Source: Orthosia cruda
Lineage: Eukaryota > Arthropoda > Insecta > Lepidoptera > Noctuidae
Assembly: GCA_964057195.1 (NCBI GenBank)
Contig: OZ059825.1
Coordinates: 2,976,001-3,040,000 of the forward strand
Length of the DNA: 64,000 nucleotides
Direction: 5' to 3'
Part shown: positions 35,701-47,700 of the stretch, in pieces
Layout: each line of letters begins with the position of its first letter
Numbering within the stretch: position 1 is the first letter of the stretch
The notes under the pieces: model-generated
Seen by the model: the letters and a program-made list of their open reading frames with translations, nothing else
Database searches by the model: none
Told to the model about the DNA's origin: nothing
Translations under genes and position numbers: made by a program

Positions 35701-38700
35701 TTTTGTGACACTTATTGTTCATTTTCATGTATCTTTTGATGCCCTAAAGATAATCAAGTAGGTACTTCACATGTATAAGATTATGATAACCAATATTTGC
35801 ATTTGCCGCAAAAATACGCGTTCATACTAAAGTCCAATATAACGACATACAATGTTACATTTTTACATATTTTTTTACGTTTTCCACTACGTTTTATCAC
35901 ATTTAATCATTGGAATTGGCCAGACCCTCTGTTTCTTTCAGTTTTTAATTTCTATGCAGATTCTGGAATCTAGTAAATATACTTTTCATATCAGCTCTAT
36001 CTTATTATCACTAATATTGTATTGCGAGTTATTTGGAATTTGTTTAGAATTTTGTATTGAAGATGAATATTATGAGAAATAAGCCCATTTCCACATGTCT
36101 GGGTGAAATCTGCCCGTGAGTGTGAAAACTTAAATATTTATGGTGAATAACACCAATCAAACTGACCGCAATCAGCACATGTAAACTACGTTCAAGAGCT
36201 ATCAGTGTCATCAATAGTGATCATCATTTTTAACGTTCCCACTGCTGGTACACAGGCCTCGACTCTAAAAGAGAGCACCACGCGGTGTGTCATCAATGTT
36301 ACTGAATATTGACAGATCTAGAAGACTTAAGATGTAGTGGTCGCGTTCAGTTTTATTAGTGAAATTCATCCTCATCTTGTGTTTGAAACAGATAACCTGT
36401 ACTGGGTATCTGGCACACCGTGCGTGTGAAAAGAGGCTAATATTGAAAGCAAATATATCTTGTATTATGAATAATTTTAATTAAGAAACAGACGGCGCAC
36501 AGATGACATTTAGTTGTGAACAGTTGAATACAATGTAAATTCTACCACTTTCTACATGATCGTATTGATGTATGAGTCTTTTCCAATTATTTGAATCAGT
36601 CTGTAAATTATACAATGTTAACCTAATTTTGCATACGAGTTGATGCTGAGTTATTACAAATATGTATACGTTTTAAATTGTTTTTGCGCATGCTTTTGAT
36701 CAGCAATTTTTTTGCTTACACTAGGAAATACCTAAATGGACGCCTATATACTATTGCACTATTGGCTTTTCAGTTCTAGGCACTAAGCAGAGATTGAAAA
36801 ACCAACAGTACGCTTTTATGTATTATTGTATTTATTTTATGAGACAAATATAACGTTTTGAGACAATAAAAGTAAAGTTAAAGTAGAATCTTTTTGGACA
36901 TTATTTTGGACAAAAAACACCATAATGTTTACAAAACTCTGTTGTAAGAAAAATAGTTTTTATTTAAAAAGCTATTGGTGTTTTGATAATTAATCAAAAA
37001 AAAACAATGGTAACTTGTACACCTAATCTACATAGTTTCACTTACACAAATTTAAGGAAACACATTGAAATGGAAAAAAAAAAGTTAAATATATACTCCT
37101 TATTGAGACACTGAACATTTTACAAGAAAAATTACGCCACACAGTTTTGTGTGGCATAAAATACATATACTTAGATAAAGTAAATAAAATTGTCTATATT
37201 ATAAAAAGAAAAATATACTACGTATACACCGTGAAATTTAATTGGTTGTTTTCCCGCGGCAGAACGACTTGCCTTAAGGAGTACTTTCGAAGCATAGAGT
37301 TAAAGTAAAAAAATAACGATGTTTTTGTTTTAAAATAATTTAAAAAATATTCATCAACTCGAAAAAGTGAGTTACAATAGTAACTTGTAGGTACTAGGTA
37401 CTACTCGCGTCACCACCGGCAAAGAAAAGCGATGCACAAGATAATGTTCAAACCAAAATAAACTCTCGCACGTAGTGATACGTCATAAAATAGTTTGCAA
37501 GGAACAATACCACCGCTAAGCCGACAAAGCAAATACCGATTTATTAAATGTTTAAAGTAAAATAAGCTCTCGCGTGTAGTAATACGGCATAAACTAGCCC
37601 GCGCGCAACATTATCAAACGGAGCCGCCTTCGAACCTAATCCTTTTGACAGTAATCCTGACCTACTTAGCACCCGGGTCAACGCCCCGCTGTCGTTCGGC
37701 CGTAGATATCGGGAGGTATTACTATTGGTTCGTGATCGCTTTCGAGTTAAGTTTTTCACAATGTTAAATATGCCAGTTTTTGTTTCTAATATTTTACATA
37801 ACTACGAAACGATTGTATTACATAGAAAAAACCATTTCGCTGCGGGAAAACAACCATTTAAATTTCACGGTGTATAATAATGTGCGCAAAATAGTTTTCA
37901 GTTGGAGAAATGGATAAGTGCGCGTTCATTACATTATAGGAAAATTTTAACTAACTAGAAAACTTATGTACCTCCTATTTCCACTAGTATACTATACTAG
38001 CAACATTTTCCTTCGATTTTCAAACAACTGCATCATAAAATAACTTTTTAATTTTTATAGCACGCTTTTACTTTTAAATTTGTCGACTTAATGTAGAAAA
38101 GTAGTGTCATTGTCTATGGATGCGCGCGCTCCGCAGTCATACGCAATGAGAATCTAAATTGCTTGCCATACCACATGTTTTTTCCGTTTCCACTTTTGTT
38201 TTATTTCAACTGTATGAGTGAAGATAAAATAGTGTATACGACGGCATATAGTACTACACTCGCGTGTTATTATTATCACATTCGGCTTCGCGCCATGTGA
38301 TAAACCCACGCTCGTGTTTTAATAACTCCTATTATATGACCATTGTATAAACTACTATTATACATAAAAAGACTGTCACGATACGACTGAATTTTATGAC
38401 CATCACAGGTTATTAAGCACAGAAGCAAAAAGGTACCAAAACATTCCAAATATGTTATGACACTGCGCACTTATCCTTTCAGTATATCCGGCAGTTTTTA
38501 ACAAATGCAATATTTTCAATTCGACCATTCGATGGATCGGAACGGCATATAGTACTACACTCGCGTGTTATTATTATCACATTCGGCTTCGCGCCATGTG
38601 ATAAACCCACGCTCGTGTTTTAATAACTCCTATTATATGACCATTGTATAAACTACTATTATACATAAAAAGACTGTCACGATACGACTGAATTTTATGG

Positions 38701-41700
38701 CCATCACAGGTTATTAAGCACAGAAGCAAAAAGGTACCAAAACATTCCAAATATGTTATGACACTGCGCACTTATCCTTTCAGTATATCCGGCAGTTTTT
38801 AACAAATGCAATATTTTCAATTCGACCATTCGATGGATGAAACATTTTAATGAACTATTTTCTATTTTGATGGCATATTTTTAAATACTGATCACATATT
38901 TTAACCGCTAAACCTGATATTTATTATAAGTCAAAATTAATTTGTCTATTTTAAAAATTAATTCCCGATATATAAAAGCATATAATTTAGTCAAGTATCC
39001 AAAAAAAAAATTTTGCCTTAAATACAAATGTTTGTCACAATCACAAATATTGGTAAACCAACAATTTTGTATGAGATATTAGCATCAAATGTTGGGGCAA
39101 TTGCTACAAAGTATACAGTTTAACCCTGTGAAGCAAATTGAACTACAAATTCGAAGAATATTTATGGGGATATAAAAATATTTCATCTATCTTCTCTGTA
39201 AGATAATTGACGTTTTAGATCAAGCCTCTTATTGGCTAGCAGTTAAAATAGCTGTCATATATGCCCATGATCGCTTTCGTGATTGGCTGACAGAAACCAC
39301 AGATAATCGTTTGATGAGATTTGATCACAGATTATACTGGCGGCTTTTTAACACATTGGGTGTTAATGACCATTTTCTAAGTGCCTACCCTACAAAAAAT
39401 AAAAACAGAGATAGTTTAAAACTACGTAAAATATTTCTATACCCCCACAAGGTGAGTGAACACACTATACAAATATACTTAAACTATATGCTTTGAAAAG
39501 CGTCAGCCTTATAATAAACAATAATGGACCTTAACTACATATTACTTATACATATAGATATTGGAGAAATATCTTGCTTGCAGCACATGAGAAAGAATTT
39601 TTTGCTTAGAGGCCAATTTGTGATCCCGAACACTAATACAAGAGAGAGAAAATTCAGGTACCGTTTTGTGGTGTCATTGTATTGCACCATAAAGCATACG
39701 TTAATTTGTTATCTTTGGCCCTTTTTTGGGAATTGCTAAGGCCCACTTGCACGAAAAACTTAACTCAGAGTTAGTTGCTAACAAGAAGTCAGGTTGACAG
39801 GACGCAAAAGAACCAGGGTTACCGACGTAGCCCGAAGAATTGGCAAGCTTAACTGGCAGTGGGCAGGGCACTTTGCTTGCAGAACGGATGGCCGATGGAG
39901 CAGAAAAGTTCAAACCGGAAGATGTTGCGTTGGAAGGCCTCCCGCTAGGTGGACCGTTGACCTGGTGAAGGTTGCGGGGATCCGCTGGATGTGAGACGCA
40001 CGGGGTCGGTCAATGTGGCGACGCTTGGGGGAGGCCTATGTCCAGCAATGAACGTCTTTTTCGTACAAGGAAAGTGTGAAAGTCATCAGTGTGGGAAGGT
40101 ACCATACATCCTATAAGCTCCATCTCTGTCTTGCATTGGTACAATGTTATCCGGTATATTGCAGATTAAGTTATTTTTCACATTCTCTAGTTAAAATAGT
40201 TTTGGTTTAAGTAGACTTATTTCATCTCTCATGTGCATCAAGCAATAGAATCGGTATACGTTAACAACACAAGTGTATGAGGTACAGGGACGTGGTCACG
40301 TGACATACCCTCGAAGGTCGGAACCCGTCTGTGACCTTGTGATCTAGATATACTCGTTATATAAGGGAACGAGGAACGAAGCTTGCAAGTTTTATTGCGA
40401 AATTGGGCAAGTCTTTGGTATGAATATTATGCTACACTGCTGAAGACCATTCTATGGTCATGAATCTGAAAATGTTTTACTCTTTGGCAGTTTATGTCCA
40501 AATCGATAACGCAAAACCTTTTCCCCCTTTTTTGCATTGCGCTTGAACCATTACCAGAAAATTAAAAAACAAAACAAAAATGAAATTATCTTTGGCATAT
40601 TCTGAAATTCCAAAATTGAAAAAAAAAGAGTTAACAGCAGGCATTCCTATTTTGAATTAGCAACAAAACAACCTAGTAACCGCCTTAGGCCCTCTTGCAC
40701 GATAACCTTAACTCTGATTTACTTGTAAACACGAGGTTAAACTGACAATATTGTATGAAAACTGTCAATCCTGTCCTCGTGTTAGCAATTAACTCTGGTT
40801 AAGTTATTCGTGCAAGTGGGCCTTTTTTGACAAAACCAAAACTTAACTTCCGTCAAAAGAAAAGAAAACACCTTAAATCTTGATCAAACAAATTATCATA
40901 GCGAGTAGATCACAAAGTCACAGATTTCCGTTCAAACCTATTACTATCGGCTCAGGGTATCTTCAGAGCTGCCAGACATCCGTCTCCCAGTCGTCTCATC
41001 CACCTCCTGATGTCCATTGCACCCATTCACAATCTTGGGCGGCGAAGATCTCTTCTTATACATGATATCCCAAATATGATGCACGATAAGGTCAATAGCC
41101 ACTGCAACAATGCAAAACGGACTTTAAACGCGGTGAATACGGTCGCTTTTTTGCAGCTACATAAGAGCATAGCCGCTGCAAACTTTTTTTTTTGCATCTT
41201 TTTATTAAAGTTCGAATACAGAATGTGGCAGTATACGACCTCGTTGCAGTGGCTATGACCTTGTGTCACTTACCTTGGTTTTAAAATATCACTTAGAATT
41301 AGAAAAAACGGTTTGCGATTCGATATTTGAAACGGAGGTAAATTCAACTATCACTAATATACTCAACTACGCTGAAGCATTAATAATTTATTATCATGAA
41401 AATCAGATAACAAAGAACGTGTAGTGACGTAAGTAGAGAAATAACCTCATTCAGGCATTATTAATGGTCGGTAAGGGTTATAACTTTTTTTATTATTCAT
41501 GGTGTTGTTTTAATGACCGATTTTGTTATCTTGGGTTGTTTGGATTATAAATTTTAGGATATCAAGACAAAAAAATATAAATTCTAATAACGAAATAATG
41601 TAAAAAAAACATATATAAATAAATAAACATGTCTCACCCAGATTGTCGGCTCCCCTGGGAATGATGACGTCAGCAAACTTTTTGGTCTGCAAACAATGAA

Positions 41701-44700
41701 TTTAAAAATAAATTCGTTGTATTTTGTGTATGGTTTTATAATGTGAAGATCGTGTATTAATAACACAACTGCACTGATTGTTGCTAACAATATCAGAAGA
41801 ACTGGAATGCTAAAATATATCGAGCTCGGATATAATACTCACAACGGATCTTTGTGTCTCTGAATTGGCTGCACACTCTGCGCATTAGCTATTTTTTGTC
41901 AATGTTGAAAGTGAAGATAGCTTTGTTTTAACTGTCTCTTTAACTAGCTTACGTTTGTCGTATCGCCCTATCTCGCTTACTCTATGCAGTATACTCGATG
42001 ACAAACTGTTTCTTGGTTGGTAGCGCCAACTTCAGAGACACAAAGATCCGCTGTGACTATTATAGTTTGGCACCCTTCTTTTTTTTAGTTTGATATTTAA
42101 TAAAAAAATCTTTTCGAGTTTTGGGGGATCTAAAGCTCGGGGTGAATCGCCCCAGCCGCCGCCTATTAATCCACCAGTAGATATAATCATTTTCACAAAT
42201 CTTCCGAAACTCTAATGGAGATAATATATCTTGGTATAAAAATCTGAAACTGCAGCCAATTATGAAATACAATCACCACTTTGTAACAGGTATGCTGCAT
42301 TCCTGTGTAATCGTTAGATAAAATACAAACAAACAATAATTTATAGGTCTACTAAAAGTATAAACTCACCGGTAAGCAGAACTCTTCGAAGGCAGGCTTG
42401 ACGAAGTTCATGTACTGGTTCAGCACTTGTTCCAGATCGCGGCCTCGTTCCATTATGTCGCGGGGCACTGCAATACAATAATCTCTATGAAGTGTGGGCA
42501 TATGTGTATTATCATGGGTTCGTTCTTACTTCATGGACCAGTCCTCGACTAGGAAAAGACTCAATATTCAAATCGATTTTCGACCATGGTCGTTCAAATA
42601 TAGCTACTAGCTGGCTCTGCCTAAGTACAGCTAAGGAGTGGAATTCCCTTCCGGAGTCTGTGTTTCCCGATAGCTACAATCTAGGGGTCTTTAAGTCAAG
42701 AGTGAATGGGTTTTTACTAGGCAAGGGTGCTTCACCGTCGAACACATCATCGCTTACCAACAGGTGAGATTGGTGTCAAGCTACAGATTATAAAATAAAA
42801 AAAACTGGTGACTGTTCTAGCAATTAGTAGTGTACTGTTTCACGGTAGCCTGAAAAGCTACTTTATATAAGAACACGTCTTTTGCAAAGACCTTAAGTTT
42901 ACGAAGAAGGATTTCACCCCTCAAGTGATACTAGGATTACGCACGAACATGAAAACTTCATTCGATAAATCAAACAATACATCTTAAATAACTTCATAGG
43001 GAAAGGCCTATTCCCTTTACACACTGTATGGGCAAAGATAATATAATACTACAGTACAGATACCCAATCCCATACAAAGAAATGTCACCTCCATAAGTCG
43101 GGCTATTGGTCGGGCTATTGGTCGGGCTATTTTTTCTTTCTCCATATTTTTAACTGGCGGCAGCACCAGTGACTCTTTAATAGCCCGAGACTGTGGTTTT
43201 CTAACGCCATCTAGTAGTTTGCCCAGATACTAAATCATATGGCAATTTGAGCGAGGAATCGTATCATGTAGGTACTCAGAGACGTTATTTGCCAGTTGTC
43301 TTGTCCTTGAACGCTTACTTCGTATTCGTAATAATAACATTAGGTATGTTCGGTTCGGGACAGACTCCGCTCAGACCGCGGTAACTTCTTAAATCTAAGT
43401 GGTCGCATTGTGTAGCGAATTTCACAATATTCAAGAATATTCCAAATCAATCAAAACTGTAGAATTCGTTGTAGAATTAAATGTAGGTAGTTAGCTTGCT
43501 TCCGCGGCAACGGAATGACACGAAGTAGGTACCTACTTCATGTCATTTTATTATTCACTATAAGGGTTATCATTTTTTACCCGGCTGCAAGGAAAGGGTT
43601 ATGTTTTTCGCGCGTATCTTGTATGTAAGTATGTGTGTAATATGCTTTATTACCTCGTATCTTTCAAACCACATGACGGACGGATTTTTATAATTAAGAC
43701 ATCGTTAGATAGGTCTTGGCCACCCAAATATTCTTAGATAAGTGCCATTAAAAAAAAATGGCGGATTTTGGGCTCCATATTGTAGAGGTTGCAATTTTTT
43801 ATCTTCGAGTGGGGTATCAAAATTAAGGGCTTTTAGTGGTGATTACAAAAATACATACCACGTATATGTTTAAAACAATTTATAAAAAATAAAAAACTTA
43901 AAAGTTGTAAATAAAAAAAGCTAATTTAAAAATCAAAAAGGAAGCGAACTCAAAAGCTGTAAACAAGTAAAAATCGTGCTGTGCCGTCGGAGGATCAGGC
44001 AGTTCGCGAATATGTATCCTCCGACTGCACAGCTAGTTATTTTCTTGTTTACAGCTTTTTAGTTCGCTTTTTAAGCAGTCGGGTGTTTGATTTTTAAATT
44101 AGCTTTTTTATTTTAGGTTGGTACTTAGATATATAAAGAACAAGATGTTTTTACAAAAATGATTACTTTTAATACTTTAGTTAGGTACGCAGCATGGCAG
44201 TACCTACCCTACCCCTCACCCCGCTGTCACATGAAATTGCTAGCGCGTAGTGGCTCACGAAGTGTTTCGAGCCGTTATTAAGTTTGAATCAAACTGTACC
44301 TACTATGCGACACGTAAACTCGGACGGCAAGCGGCACACGCGTCGCGTTATCTCTTATTTAAGTACCCGTGCGATTTGAGTAGGCCCTAGCGCGATACGA
44401 GTCCTGTTCCAGCGAGGTATCTAGTTAATTCGACGTGTAAACAAGCTTCACAAAAAAGTGATTTTAAATAATAGACCAAAACTTTAATATTTGATATTAC
44501 GCCTATAATAAATAATATCTTTTAATTTACGCCTATAATAAATAATAACTATCCTACAAAATGAATCTTACGATGGATATATAGTTTAGGACAAATTGTG
44601 AAACACGCCATCTATTGCAAAGAACTCAAAACAAAACGAAAAGTCGATGGCTACTTTCAACTAATTTAACATACAAAGTCTTCACTTATCTTTTTTGTTC

Positions 44701-47700
44701 AAAAAACCTGATTAATGAGTGTAAATGGATAAATTAACATTAAAGAAGCAAGTTTTGATTTTTACTAAACTTATTTCAGCCTGAATCTGCTGTTAAACAT
44801 TTTTAATTGATTGTTACTTTCACATTTGTTACCTATGCTGCCATCTATGATCTTTTTTTAATACTAATTATAATTTGTATGAGTTGATACCCCATGGTAT
44901 GGGGTAGAAGAAATAAGGCACAATATGCAAGTCATTGAAAAGAGTTGATGGCAACACAAAGTTATTTATATGTCAAGTTTTATCTATGATAATTTGTGAT
45001 CTGTTATAACGAGCTGTCATACGCTCTCTTCCTCTTTCCTGTGGTCTATGACCACCCCACATTTATGTGAGTTATAGTAAATAATTAAGAAAACAAGCAA
45101 TTTGTATCAAATTACCAGCCTACATCATTTACAGTCCACTAACAAAGACAATAAAAAAACATGCATGAACTAATTCCTCCAAGCCCGGTCCATCATCGGA
45201 CTACAAGACGTACGGTGATGCGTCATCGATACATGGTGGACATCCCACCCATACGCACCAAACGTTTTGGGAATACTTTTATTATGCGTACAGCAAAGGA
45301 GTGGAAGTCCCTGCCGGAGTCTGTATTTCCTGATAGCTACAACCTGGGAGTCTTCAAGTGAAGAGTGAATAGGTTTCTTCTAGACAAGCGTGCTTTATCG
45401 TCGACCACATCATCGCTCCATCAGGTCAGATAGTGGCCAAACGCAAGCCTAACATAAATAAAAATAAAATGCTTATACCATAGTAAAACTTTTCACATAG
45501 ACCACAGGAAAGAGGAAGAGATGTCGCGTCCAGGCTATCTCTATCCATTCAAGGTTGCCTGGAAGAGATCGCAGAGCGCGATAAGGCCGCCTATTGTATG
45601 TTTGTTTTAGTTTTAATGTTTCTTTTGTATTGTCTTATCTTGGTGTACAATAAAGTATATATAAATAAATTAATAAATAAGCTTTTAACATAGAACACAG
45701 AAAAGAGGAAGAGAGCGTATGACAGCTGACAGCTCTTTACAACAGATAACAAATTATCATAGATCAAACTAGACATATAACACAAGGCTCAGTTGTAGGA
45801 CCCTTGCATTATTTAGCCTACGTCAATGACATGGAGAATGTTGTAAACAATTGCTCAGTCTATCAATATGTGGACGATACCTGTCTCGTAGCAGCTGATA
45901 AAGACTTATCTAAGGCTGAGCAATTGATACAACATGATTTTGATAATTTGTGTAAGTGGTCTCATGATGTTGGACTGGTGCTTAATGCTGGTAAAACTAA
46001 AACTATCCATGTTCGTTCCAATCACTTACTCAACTCAGACAAGCCAGTTAAAATAATTGCGCACACACACCAATGTTTGCATGAAGTGCAACTATCTAAG
46101 CTTGGCTGCAAATGTGAACCATTGGAGCAGGTTACCAAGTACAAATACCTGGGTTTAGTCGTTGATGACAGATTTAACTGGAGTAGTCACATTGACACCA
46201 TATGATATAAACTTCGTGCAATGCTAGCCAAATTTGCAATAATTAAATACAAAGTCCCTTTTAAAATATTACTTAACCTTTATAATGCACTTGCAGAATC
46301 TATTATTTCATATGGAATAACTAGCTTTGGCAGAACATTTAAAACCTACCTAGACAAAATAAATAACCTACAATTTCGTTTATTAAAAATTATAATACCA
46401 AATAAAATTAAAAAAAAACACTATGATGGTGATGACGTAACAGGCTTCTTTAAATATTGTAAAATCTTGCCAATACACATTAAAATTCGAAAGTGGTTAT
46501 TAATAGAACAGTTCACCAACAAAGACCTGCAAACTAAAGTCAATCATAGCAAAGCTACAAGAATGGCAGCTCAATCAAAACTTATAGTATCGAGATACAA
46601 GAACTATTACGGTAAACGAACATGCGCTTATTTAATACCTACTCTAATTAATGATGTTCCCACAAAATATCAATCAGAAATAACAAATAATAATTATATA
46701 ATTAAATACAAGAAATTCTTTGATTCTCTTTGAAAATGCATCATCCTGTTTAAATTTCATTCAATATTTGTGTTGTCAGGCTGCCTGACCCACGCCGGCG
46801 TAGTTTTTGATAGTATCTTTGGTATTATTTACTAACTACCTTACAATTATTTATTTTTGTATTTTATCACGTATGTTTTTAAAACTATAATCAATGATAT
46901 TTTGTTAGTGTTAAGATTGCTTATAAGTGTTTCAACATCCGGACAAACCGTTTGAGGTTTTTGTGATGTTTTCTGTTTATATTTTGTCATGTTACATATA
47001 TAATAAACAAGAAAAAAATAAAAAAAAATAACTTTGTGTTGCCATCAACATAAAGTACTCCCAAAATAAACTGGGCAGTTTATACAGCTATATGCAGACC
47101 CTGCTTTAGAAAACATAAAACTGCTAAAACATAATTAATGTATAATAAACACATACCTCTCCTCGCAAGCCTGGTATCAGAGTCAGTATCAACGAAGAGC
47201 TTCATGTGGAACAGCTCGCGCACCTCCGGGAAGTAGAACACCAAGATGCCCTCTATCAGCACCACGTCAGCCGGGTAGATGGTGTGCGAACGGAACGGGC
47301 TGGTGGTGGAGAAGCAATCATTAAATTGTGGAAATGGGAGGTCAGACTAAGTGCTAATCAGCGCGACATTATTTAAGGTATAATTCTGAGCAAAGCTACT
47401 CCAGCTGTCACTGCGTCAGTGACTCCGGAGCCGCCGAACTGAGCGGAGTTGTGCAGGATTAGTAAGATCATGTAAATCAATCAAGGATATTGGGAACTTA
47501 GCCTCAGCAAGTATGTAAAGGTTTCAGTTTGCATAAACTATTGTTATTTGGGTACTGAATATTCAATTTCAAATATTTCATGATCCTTATTAGTTAAACA
47601 TATTACATTCTCTCAAAGTCAATATAGTTATCGGCACGTAACTTGGCAAGAGTCGTTAGATACGCACAAGTCGTTTTTTAGGTATCGTTGTTTACCAAGC

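Larger units (their letters stand above)
32787..40943. other. Uck region between alternative last exons
   Basis: 8.2 kb that is intron for isoform 6b and 3' UTR/downstream for 6a. A minus-strand AATAAA lies at about 34461 in 3'-end-like sequence and could end 6a transcripts. It contains the MITEs, SINE, tandem duplication and LINE tail listed separately. 34300-35330 and 35900-37200 are AT-rich with no recognised element. Confidence 0.5.
44944..47049. mobile_element. composite nested element with 24-bp perfect TIRs
   Basis: GTTGATGGCAACACAAAG.. at 44944-44967 is exactly complementary to 47026-47049. Inner arms (44968-45045 and 45690-45780) continue the inverted repeat through CTCTTCCTCTTTCCTGTG. 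LINE debris interrupts it at 45120-45450 and 45590-45680, and a larger LINE at about 45782-47029. Uck intron 3. Confidence 0.8.

Noticed and set aside
36841..37220. Search for a third Uck last exon between 6a and 6b
   Set aside because: No GCAG acceptor followed by a VAI-LIV-HI reading was seen in this or the neighbouring AT-rich stretches.
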